A stretch of 64,000 nt of DNA from Oligella urethralis DSM 7531 (GTDB lineage: Bacteria; Pseudomonadota; Gammaproteobacteria; Burkholderiales; Burkholderiaceae_B): positions 26,847 to 90,846 of the forward strand of contig NZ_AQVB01000009.1 in NCBI RefSeq assembly GCF_000372065.1, read 5' to 3'. Shown in pieces: positions 35,098 through 44,997 of this stretch (the first letter of the stretch is position 1; each line of letters opens with the position of its first letter). A program made the position numbers and the translations under genes. Under the pieces are notes generated by a model. It was not told the DNA's origin. It did no database searches and saw only the letters and a program-made list of their open reading frames with translations.

Positions 35098-35128
35098 TTT
35101 AAGAATAATTAGTAAAGAGATAAAACGT

Positions 35129-35689
35129 ATGAGTACAAGTGAGATTATTAAATCGGCTGAAAGCCGTATGGGTAAATCAATCGAGAGTTTAACGACGAAT
35201 CTAGCCAAAATCCGCACTGGCCGTGCCCACAGCGGTCTATTAGACCATGTGCAGGTGGATTACTACGGCTCCATGGTGCCTGTTAGCCAAGTAGCCAATG
35301 TCACCGTGATTGATGCGCGTGCCTTAAGTGTACAGCCATGGGAGAAAAATATGCTTTCCGTGGTTGAAAAGGCGATTCGTGAGTCAGACTTAGGCTTAAA
35401 TCCTGTGCCTATCGGTGATTTAATTCGGGTGCCGATGCCAGCTTTAACTGAAGAGCGTCGTCGTGAATTAACTCGCGTTGTGCGTGCTGAAGGCGAAGAT
35501 GCAAAAGTCGCTATCCGTAACCTACGCCGTGAGGCCAATGACGGTCTTAAGAATTTGGTCAAGGACAAAGAGATCTCTGAGGATGACGAGCGTCGCTATC
35601 AAACCGTGGTGCAGGACTTAACTGATAAGTTCGTCAAAGAGATTGATGCCTTAATTGCACGCAAAGAGGAAGAGGTGATGACTGTTTAG
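35129..35689 (+). CDS. frr: Ribosome recycling factor
   Basis: A 186-residue tRNA-mimic protein that with EF-G splits post-termination ribosomes. The family pattern K-I-R-T-G-R-A-H near residue 28, the D-Y-Y-G-S-M-V-P-V segment and the three-helix-bundle C-terminal R-R-E-A-N-D motif are present. I choose the ATG at 35129 ([14 protein letters not shown]) since the open frame upstream overlaps pyrH out of phase. It is 31 bases after pyrH and 30 bases before uppS. Confidence 0.98.
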   Translation: MSTSEIIKSAESRMGKSIESLTTNLAKIRTGRAHSGLLDHVQVDYYGSMVPVSQVANVTVIDARALSVQPWEKNMLSVVEKAIRESDLGLNPVPIGDLIRVPMPALTEERRRELTRVVRAEGEDAKVAIRNLRREANDGLKNLVKDKEISEDDERRYQTVVQDLTDKFVKEIDALIARKEEEVMTV

Positions 35690-35719
35690 TGCAGTTATTA
35701 TCTCCATTTGTAGGTGTCA

Positions 35720-36463
35720 ATGATTAGTTCAACGCAGGCTGTGCCTGCCGTATCCGCCATTCCGCAGCATCTCGCTGTGGTGATGGACGGTAATGGTCGC
35801 TGGGCGACTGAGCGTCATTTACCACGTACCGCAGGCCATATTCGAGGCGTTAATGCGGTGCGTCGTATTGTGCGTTATTGTGGTGACAAGGGTATTAAGT
35901 ACCTGACCTTATTTAGTTTCAGTTCTGAAAATTGGCGCCGTCCTAAAGAAGAGGTGGACTTATTGATGCGCCTTTTTTTGCGTTCTTTGCAAAAAGAGGT
36001 CAATAATCTGCATAAAAACGGGATTCGCTTACGCGTTGTGGGTGATATTAGCGCCTTTAGTCCGCAAATTCAGCACTTAATTGCAGAAGCCGAAGAGCGT
36101 ACCAAGGATAATGACTTACTTCATCTCACCATCGCCGCAAACTATGGTGGTCGTTGGGACATTTTGACTGCATTTCAACGCTATATGCAGGCGCATGGTA
36201 CGCATCCCGACACTGTGGTGGATGAGGCGGTCTTTGATCGCTATCTCAGCATGGCGTGGGCACCCGAGCCCGACTTATTTATTCGTACTGGCGGTGAGCA
36301 GCGGATTTCCAATTTTTTAATTTGGCAATTAGCCTATACTGAGCTTTACTTTACTTCGACGTATTGGCCGGATATCAAGGCTGAACATCTGGATGAGGCC
36401 TTGGCTTGGTATGCTGGGCGTGAACGTCGTTTTGGGCAGACCAGTGCTCAATTATTAAGCTAG
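35720..36463 (+). CDS. uppS: Undecaprenyl diphosphate synthase
   Basis: A 247-residue cis-prenyltransferase making the C55 lipid carrier for peptidoglycan and O-antigen. The catalytic Asp is in [12 protein letters not shown], then R-x-x-G-H; the [11 protein letters not shown] motif and the C-terminal [15 protein letters not shown] motif complete the active site. A GTG two codons upstream overlaps the TAGGTG ribosome-site-like sequence, so I prefer the ATG at 35720. It lies between frr and cdsA (24-base gap). Confidence 0.97.
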   Translation: MISSTQAVPAVSAIPQHLAVVMDGNGRWATERHLPRTAGHIRGVNAVRRIVRYCGDKGIKYLTLFSFSSENWRRPKEEVDLLMRLFLRSLQKEVNNLHKNGIRLRVVGDISAFSPQIQHLIAEAEERTKDNDLLHLTIAANYGGRWDILTAFQRYMQAHGTHPDTVVDEAVFDRYLSMAWAPEPDLFIRTGGEQRISNFLIWQLAYTELYFTSTYWPDIKAEHLDEALAWYAGRERRFGQTSAQLLS

Positions 36464-36487
36464 TTTATTTCCACGGTTGAGAGTGTT

Positions 36488-37360
36488 ATGTTGCGTGAAC
36501 GCCTGATAACGGCAGTGGTTTTATTATTAATACTTGCCGTGTTGTTAGCGCTAGAGCAAAGTGTTTATTTTGCCATTTTTTGTGTGATTGCCTCAGGTTT
36601 AACCTTGGCAGAATGGTGGCGTATCAGCATGGATACACGCTATCAAATGGCTGCTTATGCCGTGGCTGCTGGGCTGACCCTGCTCGCAATTTATGTTACG
36701 TTAAAGCTACCGACAGGTGTTGCGGACAGTGCGCCGTTGACGGCGAGCCTATTATTTGAATTAGGCTTTATTTTTAGTGTGATTAGTGCCTTTATCTGGT
36801 TAGTGATTGTGCCTTTTGTCTTAGCTAGGGCACAAACGGATCGTAAAGCACAGCCCGTTTTTCATAGCCTCTTTGGTTTATTCACAGTTGCTGCGACCGC
36901 CTTGGCCTTGGTGTTTTTTGTGCAATATTTAGGCTCTTGGTTTGTGTTGTCCTATTTTATCTTAATATGGTGTGCCGATAGTTTTGCTTATTTTGGTGGA
37001 CGCTATTTTGGTGGCCCTAAATTAGCGCCGGCCATCAGTCCGGGCAAAACTCGCTCTGGTGCTCTTTGCGGTATTGCGGCAGCAACAATTTGGTTAGTGC
37101 TGAGTGCTTATGTCAGCCCCAGTTCCTTTGGTGGTATCTTATTACAGCAAAGCAATCTCTTTGTCGTGGTGTTGAGTGCGTGTGTACTCAGCATTTATTC
37201 AATTATGGGCGATTTATACGAATCGCTGATGAAGCGCCGTGCCGGTCTTAAGGACTCTAGTCGAATCTTACCCGGTCATGGCGGGGTCTGGGATCGCTTG
37301 GATTCAGCGTTGGTAGTCACACCATTAACCTTTTTATTAATCTATTTATTTCAAGTTTAG
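36488..37360 (+). CDS. cdsA: Phosphatidate cytidylyltransferase
   Basis: A 290-residue inner-membrane enzyme forming CDP-diacylglycerol from phosphatidic acid and CTP. It has about eight hydrophobic helices and the C-terminal CDS signature S-I-M-G-D-L-Y-E-S-L-M-K-R-R-A-G-L-K-D-S then G-H-G-G-V-W-D-R-L-D-S, plus the D-S-F-A-Y-F-G-G-R cytosolic loop. It feeds phospholipid synthesis. Gaps of 24 and 19 bases to its neighbours indicate one operon. Confidence 0.96.
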   Translation: MLRERLITAVVLLLILAVLLALEQSVYFAIFCVIASGLTLAEWWRISMDTRYQMAAYAVAAGLTLLAIYVTLKLPTGVADSAPLTASLLFELGFIFSVISAFIWLVIVPFVLARAQTDRKAQPVFHSLFGLFTVAATALALVFFVQYLGSWFVLSYFILIWCADSFAYFGGRYFGGPKLAPAISPGKTRSGALCGIAAATIWLVLSAYVSPSSFGGILLQQSNLFVVVLSACVLSIYSIMGDLYESLMKRRAGLKDSSRILPGHGGVWDRLDSALVVTPLTFLLIYLFQV

Positions 37361-37379
37361 GATATCAGGGGTGATCTAG

Positions 37380-38558
37380 ATGGCACAAGCTCAACGGATT
37401 TGCATACTTGGCGCGACTGGCTCAATCGGTGAAAGCACCTTAGATGTGATTGCAAGCCACCCTGAGGCTTTTGAAGTATACGCCATGAGTGCCTTTAGCC
37501 AAGTTGAGAAGCTAGTTGCCCTCAGTATTAAGCATCAACCCAAGGTCTTAGTCCTACCGCATGCGGCAGCGCGGCAACAATTCATTGCGTCATGGCCTAG
37601 TAATCAGCCGCTACCTGAAATCCGTCTTGGTGCTGAGGCCTTAGTTGATACAGCCACTGATACGGCGGTTGATACCGTTGTTTGCGCTATTGTTGGTAGT
37701 GCTGGCCTAGCCTCTGCTTTTGCTGCTGCCCAAGCGGGTAAGCGTATTTTGTTGGCCAATAAGGAGGCTTTGGTTGCTTCGGGTCAGCTGTTTATGGAAG
37801 CGGTAAAGCAGAGTGGGGCGCAATTACTGCCTATCGATAGTGAGCATAATGCGATTTTCCAATGCATGACACGGCCCATTCAAGCCTCACAGATTAAGGA
37901 GATCATTCTAACCGCTTCGGGTGGCCCCTTCAGAGATACAGATCTTAGCTTACTGGATAGGGTAACGCCAGCGCAAGCCTGTAAGCATCCTAATTGGTCC
38001 ATGGGTCGTAAGATTTCCGTCGACTCGGCGACCATGCTTAATAAGGGACTGGAAGTGATTGAGGCGAAGTGGCTATTTGACATGCCCTTAGAAAAAATTA
38101 AGGTGGTGGTACACCCAGAAAGCATTGTCCACTCCATGGTGCATTATGTGGATGGCTCGATTCTAGCTCAATTAGGTCACTCGGATATGCGTATCCCGAT
38201 TTCCTATGCCTTAGCTTACCCAGAGCGGCTTACTAATCAGGCGCCGGACTTTGAGTTAAGTGATTTGTGTCAGTTGAATTTCAGACTGCCGGATTTGGCT
38301 CGTTATCCCTGTTTGGATTTGGCCTATCAAGCCATGAATGCGGGGCAGCAAAGTACTATTGTATTAAATGCGGCGAATGAAATCGCCGTTGCCGCCTTTT
38401 TAGATCGGCGTATTCGCTTTACTGATATAGCGCGTTTGATTGCGCTGATGTTGGAACAAAACTGGTCTTATACGGTCGATTCGATTGAAGCCGTGCATGC
38501 CCTAGACCATGAGGTGCGTCGTCAGGCCACCGCACATTTAATGCAATTTAGCGCCTAA
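37380..38558 (+). CDS. dxr: 1-deoxy-D-xylulose-5-phosphate reductoisomerase
   Basis: A 392-residue NADPH enzyme for the second step of the MEP isoprenoid pathway. The nucleotide loop is I-L-G-A-T-G-S-I-G-E-S-T-L-D (9-22). The metal/substrate segment P-I-D-S-E-H-N-A-I-F-Q-C is near 150, and the flexible loop motif near 210 contains K-H-P-N-W-S-M-G and K-I-S-V-D-S-A-T-M-x-N-K-G. Its product leads to the isopentenyl units UppS uses. An 81-base gap with a small hairpin (CAGCG/CGCTG, 38572-38593) separates it from rseP. Confidence 0.98.
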   Translation: MAQAQRICILGATGSIGESTLDVIASHPEAFEVYAMSAFSQVEKLVALSIKHQPKVLVLPHAAARQQFIASWPSNQPLPEIRLGAEALVDTATDTAVDTVVCAIVGSAGLASAFAAAQAGKRILLANKEALVASGQLFMEAVKQSGAQLLPIDSEHNAIFQCMTRPIQASQIKEIILTASGGPFRDTDLSLLDRVTPAQACKHPNWSMGRKISVDSATMLNKGLEVIEAKWLFDMPLEKIKVVVHPESIVHSMVHYVDGSILAQLGHSDMRIPISYALAYPERLTNQAPDFELSDLCQLNFRLPDLARYPCLDLAYQAMNAGQQSTIVLNAANEIAVAAFLDRRIRFTDIARLIALMLEQNWSYTVDSIEAVHALDHEVRRQATAHLMQFSA

Positions 38559-38639
38559 AGGCGTGCTAGCGCAGCGAATGCGTTTAAGCGCTGATAGCGC
38601 AAGGATGTATTATTTTAATTAGCTTACTTAACTTTTTTC

Positions 38640-40085
38640 ATGCTAAGCACTGTTATTAGTTTTTTAATCACCATCAGTATTGTCGTCGTTTTTCATGAAT
38701 GGGGACATTATTTGGCGTGTCGTCTTTTTGGTATTCATGTAGAGCGTTTTTCACTTGGTTTTGGTCAGGTGATTTATAAAAAAACCGATCATCGGGGCTG
38801 CGAATGGGTGCTGAGTGCCTTACCCCTGGGTGGTTATGTGAAGCCCTTATCGGTTGCCTCGGAGCAATATGGCGCCTTAATGGATAGGCCTGAGGGCTTG
38901 CCTGCTAAACCGATTGAGGCAGTCTCACCGTGGCATCGCTTTGTGGTCTATGCGGCTGGTCCCTTATTTAGCTTTATTTTGGCTATTCTAATTTATACCG
39001 GACTGAATCTTAAGGGTGAACAACAGGTGGTGGCCATCTTAGCTGAACCGCCTGCGGCGTCGCTAGCAGCAGAGGCCGGTTTGCGCCGGCATGACTTAAT
39101 TGTGGCGGTGAATGGTAAACCGGGCTACAGTTGGACTCAGGTGAGTGAAGCATTATTGGAACCCATGCATTTTGGCGGCGAGACGCAGTTGAGCGTGATT
39201 CGGCAAGTGGATCGCCACTCCTTAGCGGATCATATGAGCGATTTAACACAGCGCTTAGCTTCCTATCCTAGAGAGAATCTGTTGCTTCGCTTTAACTCAG
39301 TGGATGGCACCCTGGAAAATCGAGATTTAATGCGTGAAAGCGGTCTGATACTGGATACCACACGGGTTAAGGTGATGGAGGTGATTGCAGATAGTGCGGC
39401 TGCTCAAGCAGGCTTGCGTGAGGGCGATATTATCAGCGGTTTTTGTGAGCCTGTACCTGCCGTTAGTAGCGGTGATACGCCTGAAGCACCAGCAGATGAC
39501 AGCTTCGGTCTGGCTGCTTTGATGCAAGCGTTTAAAGCGCATCCTGAACAGTCTCTGTGTTTATCTGTGGAACGAGATGGAGCTTTGCTACAGCTCGCTA
39601 TTACTCCAGAACGGGTCACTAGCGAGGGACAAAGCGTTGGGCGAGCTGGTGTGCGCCTAGCGGCTGACTTGCCGACGATTACGGTGCGTTATGGGCTGGT
39701 GGATAGTGTTAGTCGTGCTATCAGTAAAACTTATGATTTAGCTGCGATGTCTGTTAATGCCGTCATCAAGATCGTTACAGGTGATATTTCTTGGCGCAAT
39801 CTAAGTGGCCCGATTACCATTGCCGATTATTCGGGTAAGGTAGCGCAAGCAGGGGTTTGGCCTTTTATTTCATTTATTGCTTTGATTAGTTTGAGCATTG
39901 GGGTACTTAATCTACTCCCTGTGCCGGCCTTAGATGGAGGCCAGATGGTCATTTGTGTGATTGAGGGCTTACGTGGTAGACCCTTGCCTGAGGTCGTGCT
40001 GCAGCATATCCATCAACTAGGCTATTTACTTCTTTTAGTATTGATGGTATTGGCCTTTAGCAGCGATATTTTCAGACTTTTGTAA
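38640..40085 (+). CDS. rseP: RseP site-2 zinc metalloprotease
   Basis: A 481-residue intramembrane protease that in E. coli cuts the anti-sigma factor RseA to release sigma-E. The zinc motif H-E-W-G-H is at about 19-23 in the first helix. Two PDZ domains fill the periplasmic region (about 120-210 and 235-335), and the C-terminal L-N-L-L-P-V-P-A-L-D-G-G-Q segment holds the third ligand Asp. No good ribosome site precedes the ATG, and there is a run of T's before it, so initiation may be inefficient. The gene lies between dxr and bamA as in most proteobacteria. Confidence 0.96.
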   Translation: MLSTVISFLITISIVVVFHEWGHYLACRLFGIHVERFSLGFGQVIYKKTDHRGCEWVLSALPLGGYVKPLSVASEQYGALMDRPEGLPAKPIEAVSPWHRFVVYAAGPLFSFILAILIYTGLNLKGEQQVVAILAEPPAASLAAEAGLRRHDLIVAVNGKPGYSWTQVSEALLEPMHFGGETQLSVIRQVDRHSLADHMSDLTQRLASYPRENLLLRFNSVDGTLENRDLMRESGLILDTTRVKVMEVIADSAAAQAGLREGDIISGFCEPVPAVSSGDTPEAPADDSFGLAALMQAFKAHPEQSLCLSVERDGALLQLAITPERVTSEGQSVGRAGVRLAADLPTITVRYGLVDSVSRAISKTYDLAAMSVNAVIKIVTGDISWRNLSGPITIADYSGKVAQAGVWPFISFIALISLSIGVLNLLPVPALDGGQMVICVIEGLRGRPLPEVVLQHIHQLGYLLLLVLMVLAFSSDIFRLL

Positions 40086-40141
40086 AAAAATGATAAATCC
40101 ACGTTAATCAAGTGGCATAATTGAGTAGTTTTACACTTTAT

Positions 40142-40170
40142 TTGACTTTGCTAACAAGATTGGCTAATTT
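40142..40170 (+). promoter_or_regulatory. Candidate promoter for bamA
   Basis: TTGACT (40142-40147), a 17-base spacer and TAATTT (40165-40170) in the 163-base gap between rseP and bamA. The gap size and this sigma-70-like pair suggest bamA can be transcribed separately from rseP. I did not find a convincing sigma-E-type site. Confidence 0.5.
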
Positions 40171-40254
40171 GTCATAAACTTGTAAATCGGCTTTCTATGA
40201 TGCCGTTATCGCTTTTTATTCTTAGGCAGTTTTTTTAGAGATAAAGGATTGTTG

Positions 40255-42642
40255 ATGCGTTTACGCCCTAACTTTACCCATAACCAAAAATCCTTAGCAT
40301 TGAAATTATCAGCACTCTCCTTCGCAGTGCTATTGCCACTCAAGGGTATGGCTTTTTCACCTTTTGTGGTGCAGGATATTCGCGTGACTGGTTTACAAAG
40401 TGCTGAGCCGGGGATGGTCTTTAGTTATTTGCCGGTCGGTGTGGGCGGTACCTTTACAGAAGCGCAGGCTACAGATACGGTACAACGTCTTTATGCCACA
40501 GGTTTATTTGATGATGTAAATATCACGACGCATAATCGTATTGTTAATATTCAAGTCGTCGAGCGTCCAATCATTACCTCAGTGATTTATGAGGGGATGA
40601 ATGCTTTTAATGATAAGCAGCTAAATAGTAGCTTACTAGAGGTAGGCTTTGGTGAGGGTAGACCGTTAGATCCAGCCTTACTCGATCGCGCCAAGGATGA
40701 GATCCGCTCACAGTATATTCTTAAGGGGCATTATGGTGCCTCAATTGATCATATTTTAACCCCTTTACCTGGTAATCGTGTGGGCATTAGTTTTCAGGTG
40801 CAAGAGGGTAGTCGAGCCCGTATTCGCGATATTAACTTTGTTGGTAACGATACCTTCAGTTCCTCCACGTTACGTAAAGAAATGGTACAAACCACACCGG
40901 GGTATATGACCTGGTTTACTGGTAGCCATCGCTTTACGCGTGAGGGATTGGAGCGTGATACGCAAAATATCCGTGATTTTTATTTGAATCGCGGTTATTT
41001 AGATTTTCATATTAGCCAACCCCAGGTAAGTCTTTCAACCGACCGCAAGGATATCTCACTTAACTTTACAGTCGATGAGGGTAAGCCTTACACCATTCGT
41101 AAGCAGCAGTTAGCTGGTGATCTATTGGGTTTAAATGAAGAGCTGCGTCAATTGATTGTGCAACGTGAGGGCCAGGTCTTTGATAATAGCCGTGCTCAAG
41201 AGACGGTGCGCCGGATTCAATTACGTTTAGGTGAGTTAGGTTATGCCTTAGCTGATGTGAATGTGCATCCGATTACCGATCCAGAGACTCAACAGGTGGA
41301 TGTGACGTATTTTGTTAGTCCGGGCAAGCGTATCTATGTACGTCGTATTAATATCGGTGGTAACGTGCGCACACGTGACCAGGTGATTCGTCGTGAGATG
41401 CGCCAGCAGGAGTCGGCTTGGTATGATGAGGCACGCCTAAGTACCTCGCGCGATCGCATTGATCGCTTAGGTTATTTTAATACCGTTGATATTACCCAAG
41501 TGCCGGTGGCTGGCACTGACGATCAGGTTGATATCAATGTGGACGTCAAAGAAAAGCCTACTGGTTTAATTAACCTTGGTGTGGGCTATGGCTCGACGGA
41601 TAAGCTATCATTTATGGCAGGGGTGAGTCAGGATAATATTTTCGGCTCTGGTACCGACTTAAGTTTACAGATAAATACTGGTCGCTATAATCGTGCTGCT
41701 ATCTTAAGCCACACCGATCCTTATTTCACTCGCAGCGGCATTAGTCGTACCACCTCACTTTATTTCCGTGAAAATCGTCCTTATAGCGACTATGTATACG
41801 ATCAGGACGAGCGTACCTATAGAATTCGTACTTACGGCTTTGGTATGAATTTTGGTGTGCCGATTTCGGAAAATGATCGCATCTTCTTAGGTGCTACCTT
41901 TGAGCAAAACCGCATTACACTACCTGATCGTACAATTAAGGACATTGTCATTCCTGAGGCGTATCGTGAGTTCGTTAAGCACTACGGTGAAAAGAGTAAT
42001 GTGTTCTTATTCAATGCCGGTTGGACCAAAGATACGCGTGATAGCGCATTAGCGCCAACGCGTGGTTATCGTACAAGTTTAGATGCGGTGGTTGGTGTGG
42101 GTGATTTAAACTATTGGATCACCAGTGCTTCCGGACAGTACTATATGCCTTTGGGTAAGAGCTTTACCCTTGCCTTTAATGCGGCTGTGGATTATGGTCG
42201 TTCATTTAATAAAAATAAACCCTTCCCGGTCATTAAGAATATGTACGCTGGTGGTATCGGTTCAGTGCGAGGTTATGAGGGAGCTTCACTCGGTTCGCGT
42301 GACCCGGTGTCTGGTGACTATCTAGGTGGTTCTAGTCGTGTGTTAGCGAATGTACAGCTATACCTACCGTTCCCTGGCACCAATCAGGATCGTACCTTGC
42401 GTTGGTTTGTGTTTGCCGATGCGGGTAAGGTCACCACAACCGGCTCCACCACTTGCTATACTGGTAGCTCACGCTATGGCGGGGTGGTAGAGGATCCATG
42501 CGGTTGGCGCTACTCCGCAGGCGTGGGTTTATCATGGCAGTCACCTTTAGGCCCTTTGGAGCTCTCTTACGCTAAACCGATTAAATCTAAACCAGGTGAT
42601 GAGAAACAACAGTTCCAGTTCCAAATTGGTACATCTTTCTAA
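40255..42642 (+). CDS. bamA: Outer-membrane protein assembly factor BamA
   Basis: A 795-residue Omp85 protein, the core of the BAM complex. A signal peptide ends near residue 35 (PLKGMAFS). Five POTRA domains span about 37-435, beginning F-V-V-Q-D-I-R-V-T-G-L. A 16-strand barrel follows, with the loop-6 motif V-R-G-Y-E (the VRGF/Y motif) and a terminal Phe for outer-membrane sorting. I start at the ATG at 40255, preceded by AAAGGA, instead of the TTG two codons earlier. It inserts outer-membrane proteins delivered by Skp, encoded next. Confidence 0.97.
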   Translation: MRLRPNFTHNQKSLALKLSALSFAVLLPLKGMAFSPFVVQDIRVTGLQSAEPGMVFSYLPVGVGGTFTEAQATDTVQRLYATGLFDDVNITTHNRIVNIQVVERPIITSVIYEGMNAFNDKQLNSSLLEVGFGEGRPLDPALLDRAKDEIRSQYILKGHYGASIDHILTPLPGNRVGISFQVQEGSRARIRDINFVGNDTFSSSTLRKEMVQTTPGYMTWFTGSHRFTREGLERDTQNIRDFYLNRGYLDFHISQPQVSLSTDRKDISLNFTVDEGKPYTIRKQQLAGDLLGLNEELRQLIVQREGQVFDNSRAQETVRRIQLRLGELGYALADVNVHPITDPETQQVDVTYFVSPGKRIYVRRINIGGNVRTRDQVIRREMRQQESAWYDEARLSTSRDRIDRLGYFNTVDITQVPVAGTDDQVDINVDVKEKPTGLINLGVGYGSTDKLSFMAGVSQDNIFGSGTDLSLQINTGRYNRAAILSHTDPYFTRSGISRTTSLYFRENRPYSDYVYDQDERTYRIRTYGFGMNFGVPISENDRIFLGATFEQNRITLPDRTIKDIVIPEAYREFVKHYGEKSNVFLFNAGWTKDTRDSALAPTRGYRTSLDAVVGVGDLNYWITSASGQYYMPLGKSFTLAFNAAVDYGRSFNKNKPFPVIKNMYAGGIGSVRGYEGASLGSRDPVSGDYLGGSSRVLANVQLYLPFPGTNQDRTLRWFVFADAGKVTTTGSTTCYTGSSRYGGVVEDPCGWRYSAGVGLSWQSPLGPLELSYAKPIKSKPGDEKQQFQFQIGTSF

Positions 42643-42762
42643 GCAGCGAGTCGTTACAAACTGTTTAAAAACAATTAGCGATGATTTTTTATAGCGTTTA
42701 TCATGTTATTTTTATAAAGACTCATCGCCTTTAAAATTTTTTCAATCAGAGGTGTTTATTAG

Positions 42763-43329
42763 ATGAATACTACGTCAAACCAAGGCTTTATTTTGCCTAA
42801 GCTGCAATCTTTTTTAGTGTCTGCAACCGTTGTTTCTTCCATGGCTTTTGCATCTGCCGTATCGGCACAAGAAGCGCAGGCGCCCGTGACCGCCGATGGT
42901 ATTAAAATCGGTTTTGTTAACACTGAAAAGATTCTGCGTGACTCTAAGCCTGCCAAAGAAGCTCAAACTCAAATTGAGGAGGAGTTTGGTAAGCGTGACG
43001 AGGAGTTGCAGAAGTTAGCGGATAATCTACGCAAAAAATACGAGGACTTTGAAAAAAATGCACCGGTGATGTCTGATGCGGATCGTTCCAAGGCACAGCG
43101 TGAGTTAACCGACTTAGATACGGATTTACAGCGTAAACGTCGTGAATTCCAAGAGGATTTCAATCGTCGTCGTAATGATGCCTTTTCAACCATCGTTGAA
43201 AAAGCAAACGTCGCCATTCACGAACTGGCCGCCTCTGAATCTTATGATTTAATTCTACAAGATGCGGTGACTGTTAGTGAGCGTATTGATATCACTGATA
43301 AAGTGATTAACGTCTTAGATAATAAATAG
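42763..43329 (+). CDS. skp: Periplasmic chaperone Skp (OmpH)
   Basis: A 188-residue exported chaperone. The signal peptide (1-36, ending SAVSA) is longer than usual. The mature protein has a small beta core (IKIGFVNTEKILRDS and YDLILQDAVTVSERIDIT) and a long charged helical hairpin (about 68-145, rich in Lys, Glu, Arg) forming the tentacles of the trimer. It holds unfolded outer-membrane proteins for BamA. It is 120 bases after bamA and 14 bases before lpxD. Confidence 0.94.
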   Translation: MNTTSNQGFILPKLQSFLVSATVVSSMAFASAVSAQEAQAPVTADGIKIGFVNTEKILRDSKPAKEAQTQIEEEFGKRDEELQKLADNLRKKYEDFEKNAPVMSDADRSKAQRELTDLDTDLQRKRREFQEDFNRRRNDAFSTIVEKANVAIHELAASESYDLILQDAVTVSERIDITDKVINVLDNK

Positions 43330-43343
43330 TTGTTTCTTTTCTT

Positions 43344-44420
43344 ATGTCACACAGCCTTAGTCTTCCTTTAGATAAATTATTAGCACAGGTTAATACCGAG
43401 GGGCTAGCCTATTCAATTTTAAACACTAGCACGCAAGCGATGCCGACGATTCGAGGCTTGGGTTCTTTGTCGCATGCGGGCAGTGAGCAGATTAGTTTTT
43501 TATCTAATCCGCGAATGTTTAATCTACTGCTAGAGACTAAGGCGGGTGCAGTGATTCTGCCACAACAGGGCGTTGATAAGCTGCCTGCTACGGTGCCTTT
43601 TGTGGTGGTGGTGTGTGAGGATCCCTATCTACTCTATGCGCGAATTTCTCAATACTTTGATGATAGTCGCATTGATTTAGTACCTAAAGTAATTCATCCT
43701 ACCGCAGTCATTGATGCGACAGCAGAAATTGCTGAGGGTGTGGCGATTGGTCCCTATGTGGTGATTGAAGAAGGTGTGAAAATTGGCAGTGGCTCCGTGA
43801 TTGGAGCGCATTGCGTGATTGGCAAAAACTCCTCCATTGGCAAAGATACGCGTTTACATCCCCATGTGACTTTATACCGTGGTACGCAAATTGGCGATCG
43901 TTGTCTATTACACAGTCATGCAACCTTAGGTGCCGATGGCTTTGGCTTTGCCCCTGATAATACGGTAGAAAAGGGCGCTTGGTGCCGTATTGCCCAATTT
44001 GGTAATGTGATCGTGGGTAATGATGTAGAAATCGGTGTATGTACCTCCATTGATCGCGGTGCCCTAGGCGACACCATTATCGGTAATGGCGTCAAGCTTG
44101 ATAACCAAATTATGATTGGTCATAATTGCGTGATCGGTGATCATACCGCCATGGCCGCCTGCGTAGGTGTTGCGGGTTCAAGTATTATCGGTAAGCGTTG
44201 TACCTTAGCTGGTGCAGCCATGCTGGCAGGGCATTTAGAGCTAGCTGATGATGTCCATATTTCAGGTGCTACTGGCGTGATGTCCAGCATTAATAAACCA
44301 GGTCGCTACACCTCCGCTTATCCTATTGAAGAGCATAGCGAGTGGCAAAAAAATGCAGCAGTGATTAAAAATTTATATAAGCTGCGCCGACGCGTACAAG
44401 AATTGGAAAAAAAGCTCTAA
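43344..44420 (+). CDS. lpxD: UDP-3-O-(3-hydroxyacyl)glucosamine N-acyltransferase
   Basis: A 358-residue left-handed beta-helix enzyme for the third step of lipid A synthesis. It has an N-terminal uridine-binding domain (1-105), many hexapeptide repeats (about 110-315, I/V-G-x-x-x-x pattern) with the catalytic His in L-L-H-S-H-A-T-L-G-A-D-G-F-G-F-A, and a C-terminal helix (LYKLRRRVQELEKKL). It works on the product of LpxA and LpxC. It has the usual order skp-lpxD-fabZ-lpxA. Confidence 0.96.
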   Translation: MSHSLSLPLDKLLAQVNTEGLAYSILNTSTQAMPTIRGLGSLSHAGSEQISFLSNPRMFNLLLETKAGAVILPQQGVDKLPATVPFVVVVCEDPYLLYARISQYFDDSRIDLVPKVIHPTAVIDATAEIAEGVAIGPYVVIEEGVKIGSGSVIGAHCVIGKNSSIGKDTRLHPHVTLYRGTQIGDRCLLHSHATLGADGFGFAPDNTVEKGAWCRIAQFGNVIVGNDVEIGVCTSIDRGALGDTIIGNGVKLDNQIMIGHNCVIGDHTAMAACVGVAGSSIIGKRCTLAGAAMLAGHLELADDVHISGATGVMSSINKPGRYTSAYPIEEHSEWQKNAAVIKNLYKLRRRVQELEKKL

Positions 44421-44484
44421 TACAGCGTCATGTAGCGTAATAAATTCAAGTTATTAAAAATAATAAATCGTTTGGGAAAGAAAA

Positions 44485-44946
44485 ATGAGTCAAGAATTGC
44501 AATTAGATATCGCCGGTATTATGAGCCGTTTGCCACACAGATATCCGTTTTTATTAGTTGATCGTGTGTTGGATATTGTACCGGGTGAGAGTATTGTTGC
44601 CATTAAAAATGTCACCATTAATGAACCGTTTTTCCAAGGCCATTTTCCTCATATGCCAGTGATGCCCGGTGTCTTAATTGTGGAGGCATTGGCTCAGGCA
44701 GCCGCTTTATTTACTTTTATCTCTGAAGACGGTAAGCCCTTGGATCCTGAAAAAACCGCCTACTACCTCGTGGGTGTGGATAATGCGCGTTTCCGTACAC
44801 CGGTCGTGCCGGGCGATCAACTAATGCTGCATGTAAATGCTGATCGTATTAGTAAGGCACTCTGTAAGTACACGGCCGAAGCTCGGGTTGATGGCAATGT
44901 GGTGGCCTCAGCAAAAATTATGTGTGCGATTCGCAAATTAGATTAG
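44485..44946 (+). CDS. fabZ: (3R)-hydroxyacyl-ACP dehydratase FabZ
   Basis: A 153-residue hot-dog-fold dehydratase of fatty acid elongation. The opening [13 protein letters not shown] and the catalytic His/Glu segment [20 protein letters not shown] are complete. It competes with LpxA for hydroxymyristoyl-type ACP, and its place inside the lpx group is universal in proteobacteria. It lies 51 bases before lpxA. Confidence 0.98.
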   Translation: MSQELQLDIAGIMSRLPHRYPFLLVDRVLDIVPGESIVAIKNVTINEPFFQGHFPHMPVMPGVLIVEALAQAAALFTFISEDGKPLDPEKTAYYLVGVDNARFRTPVVPGDQLMLHVNADRISKALCKYTAEARVDGNVVASAKIMCAIRKLD

Positions 44947-44997
44947 TTCGTCTTGCGTTAAGCACACCTTTTTATAGAGATTTTCAGACAGGTTTTT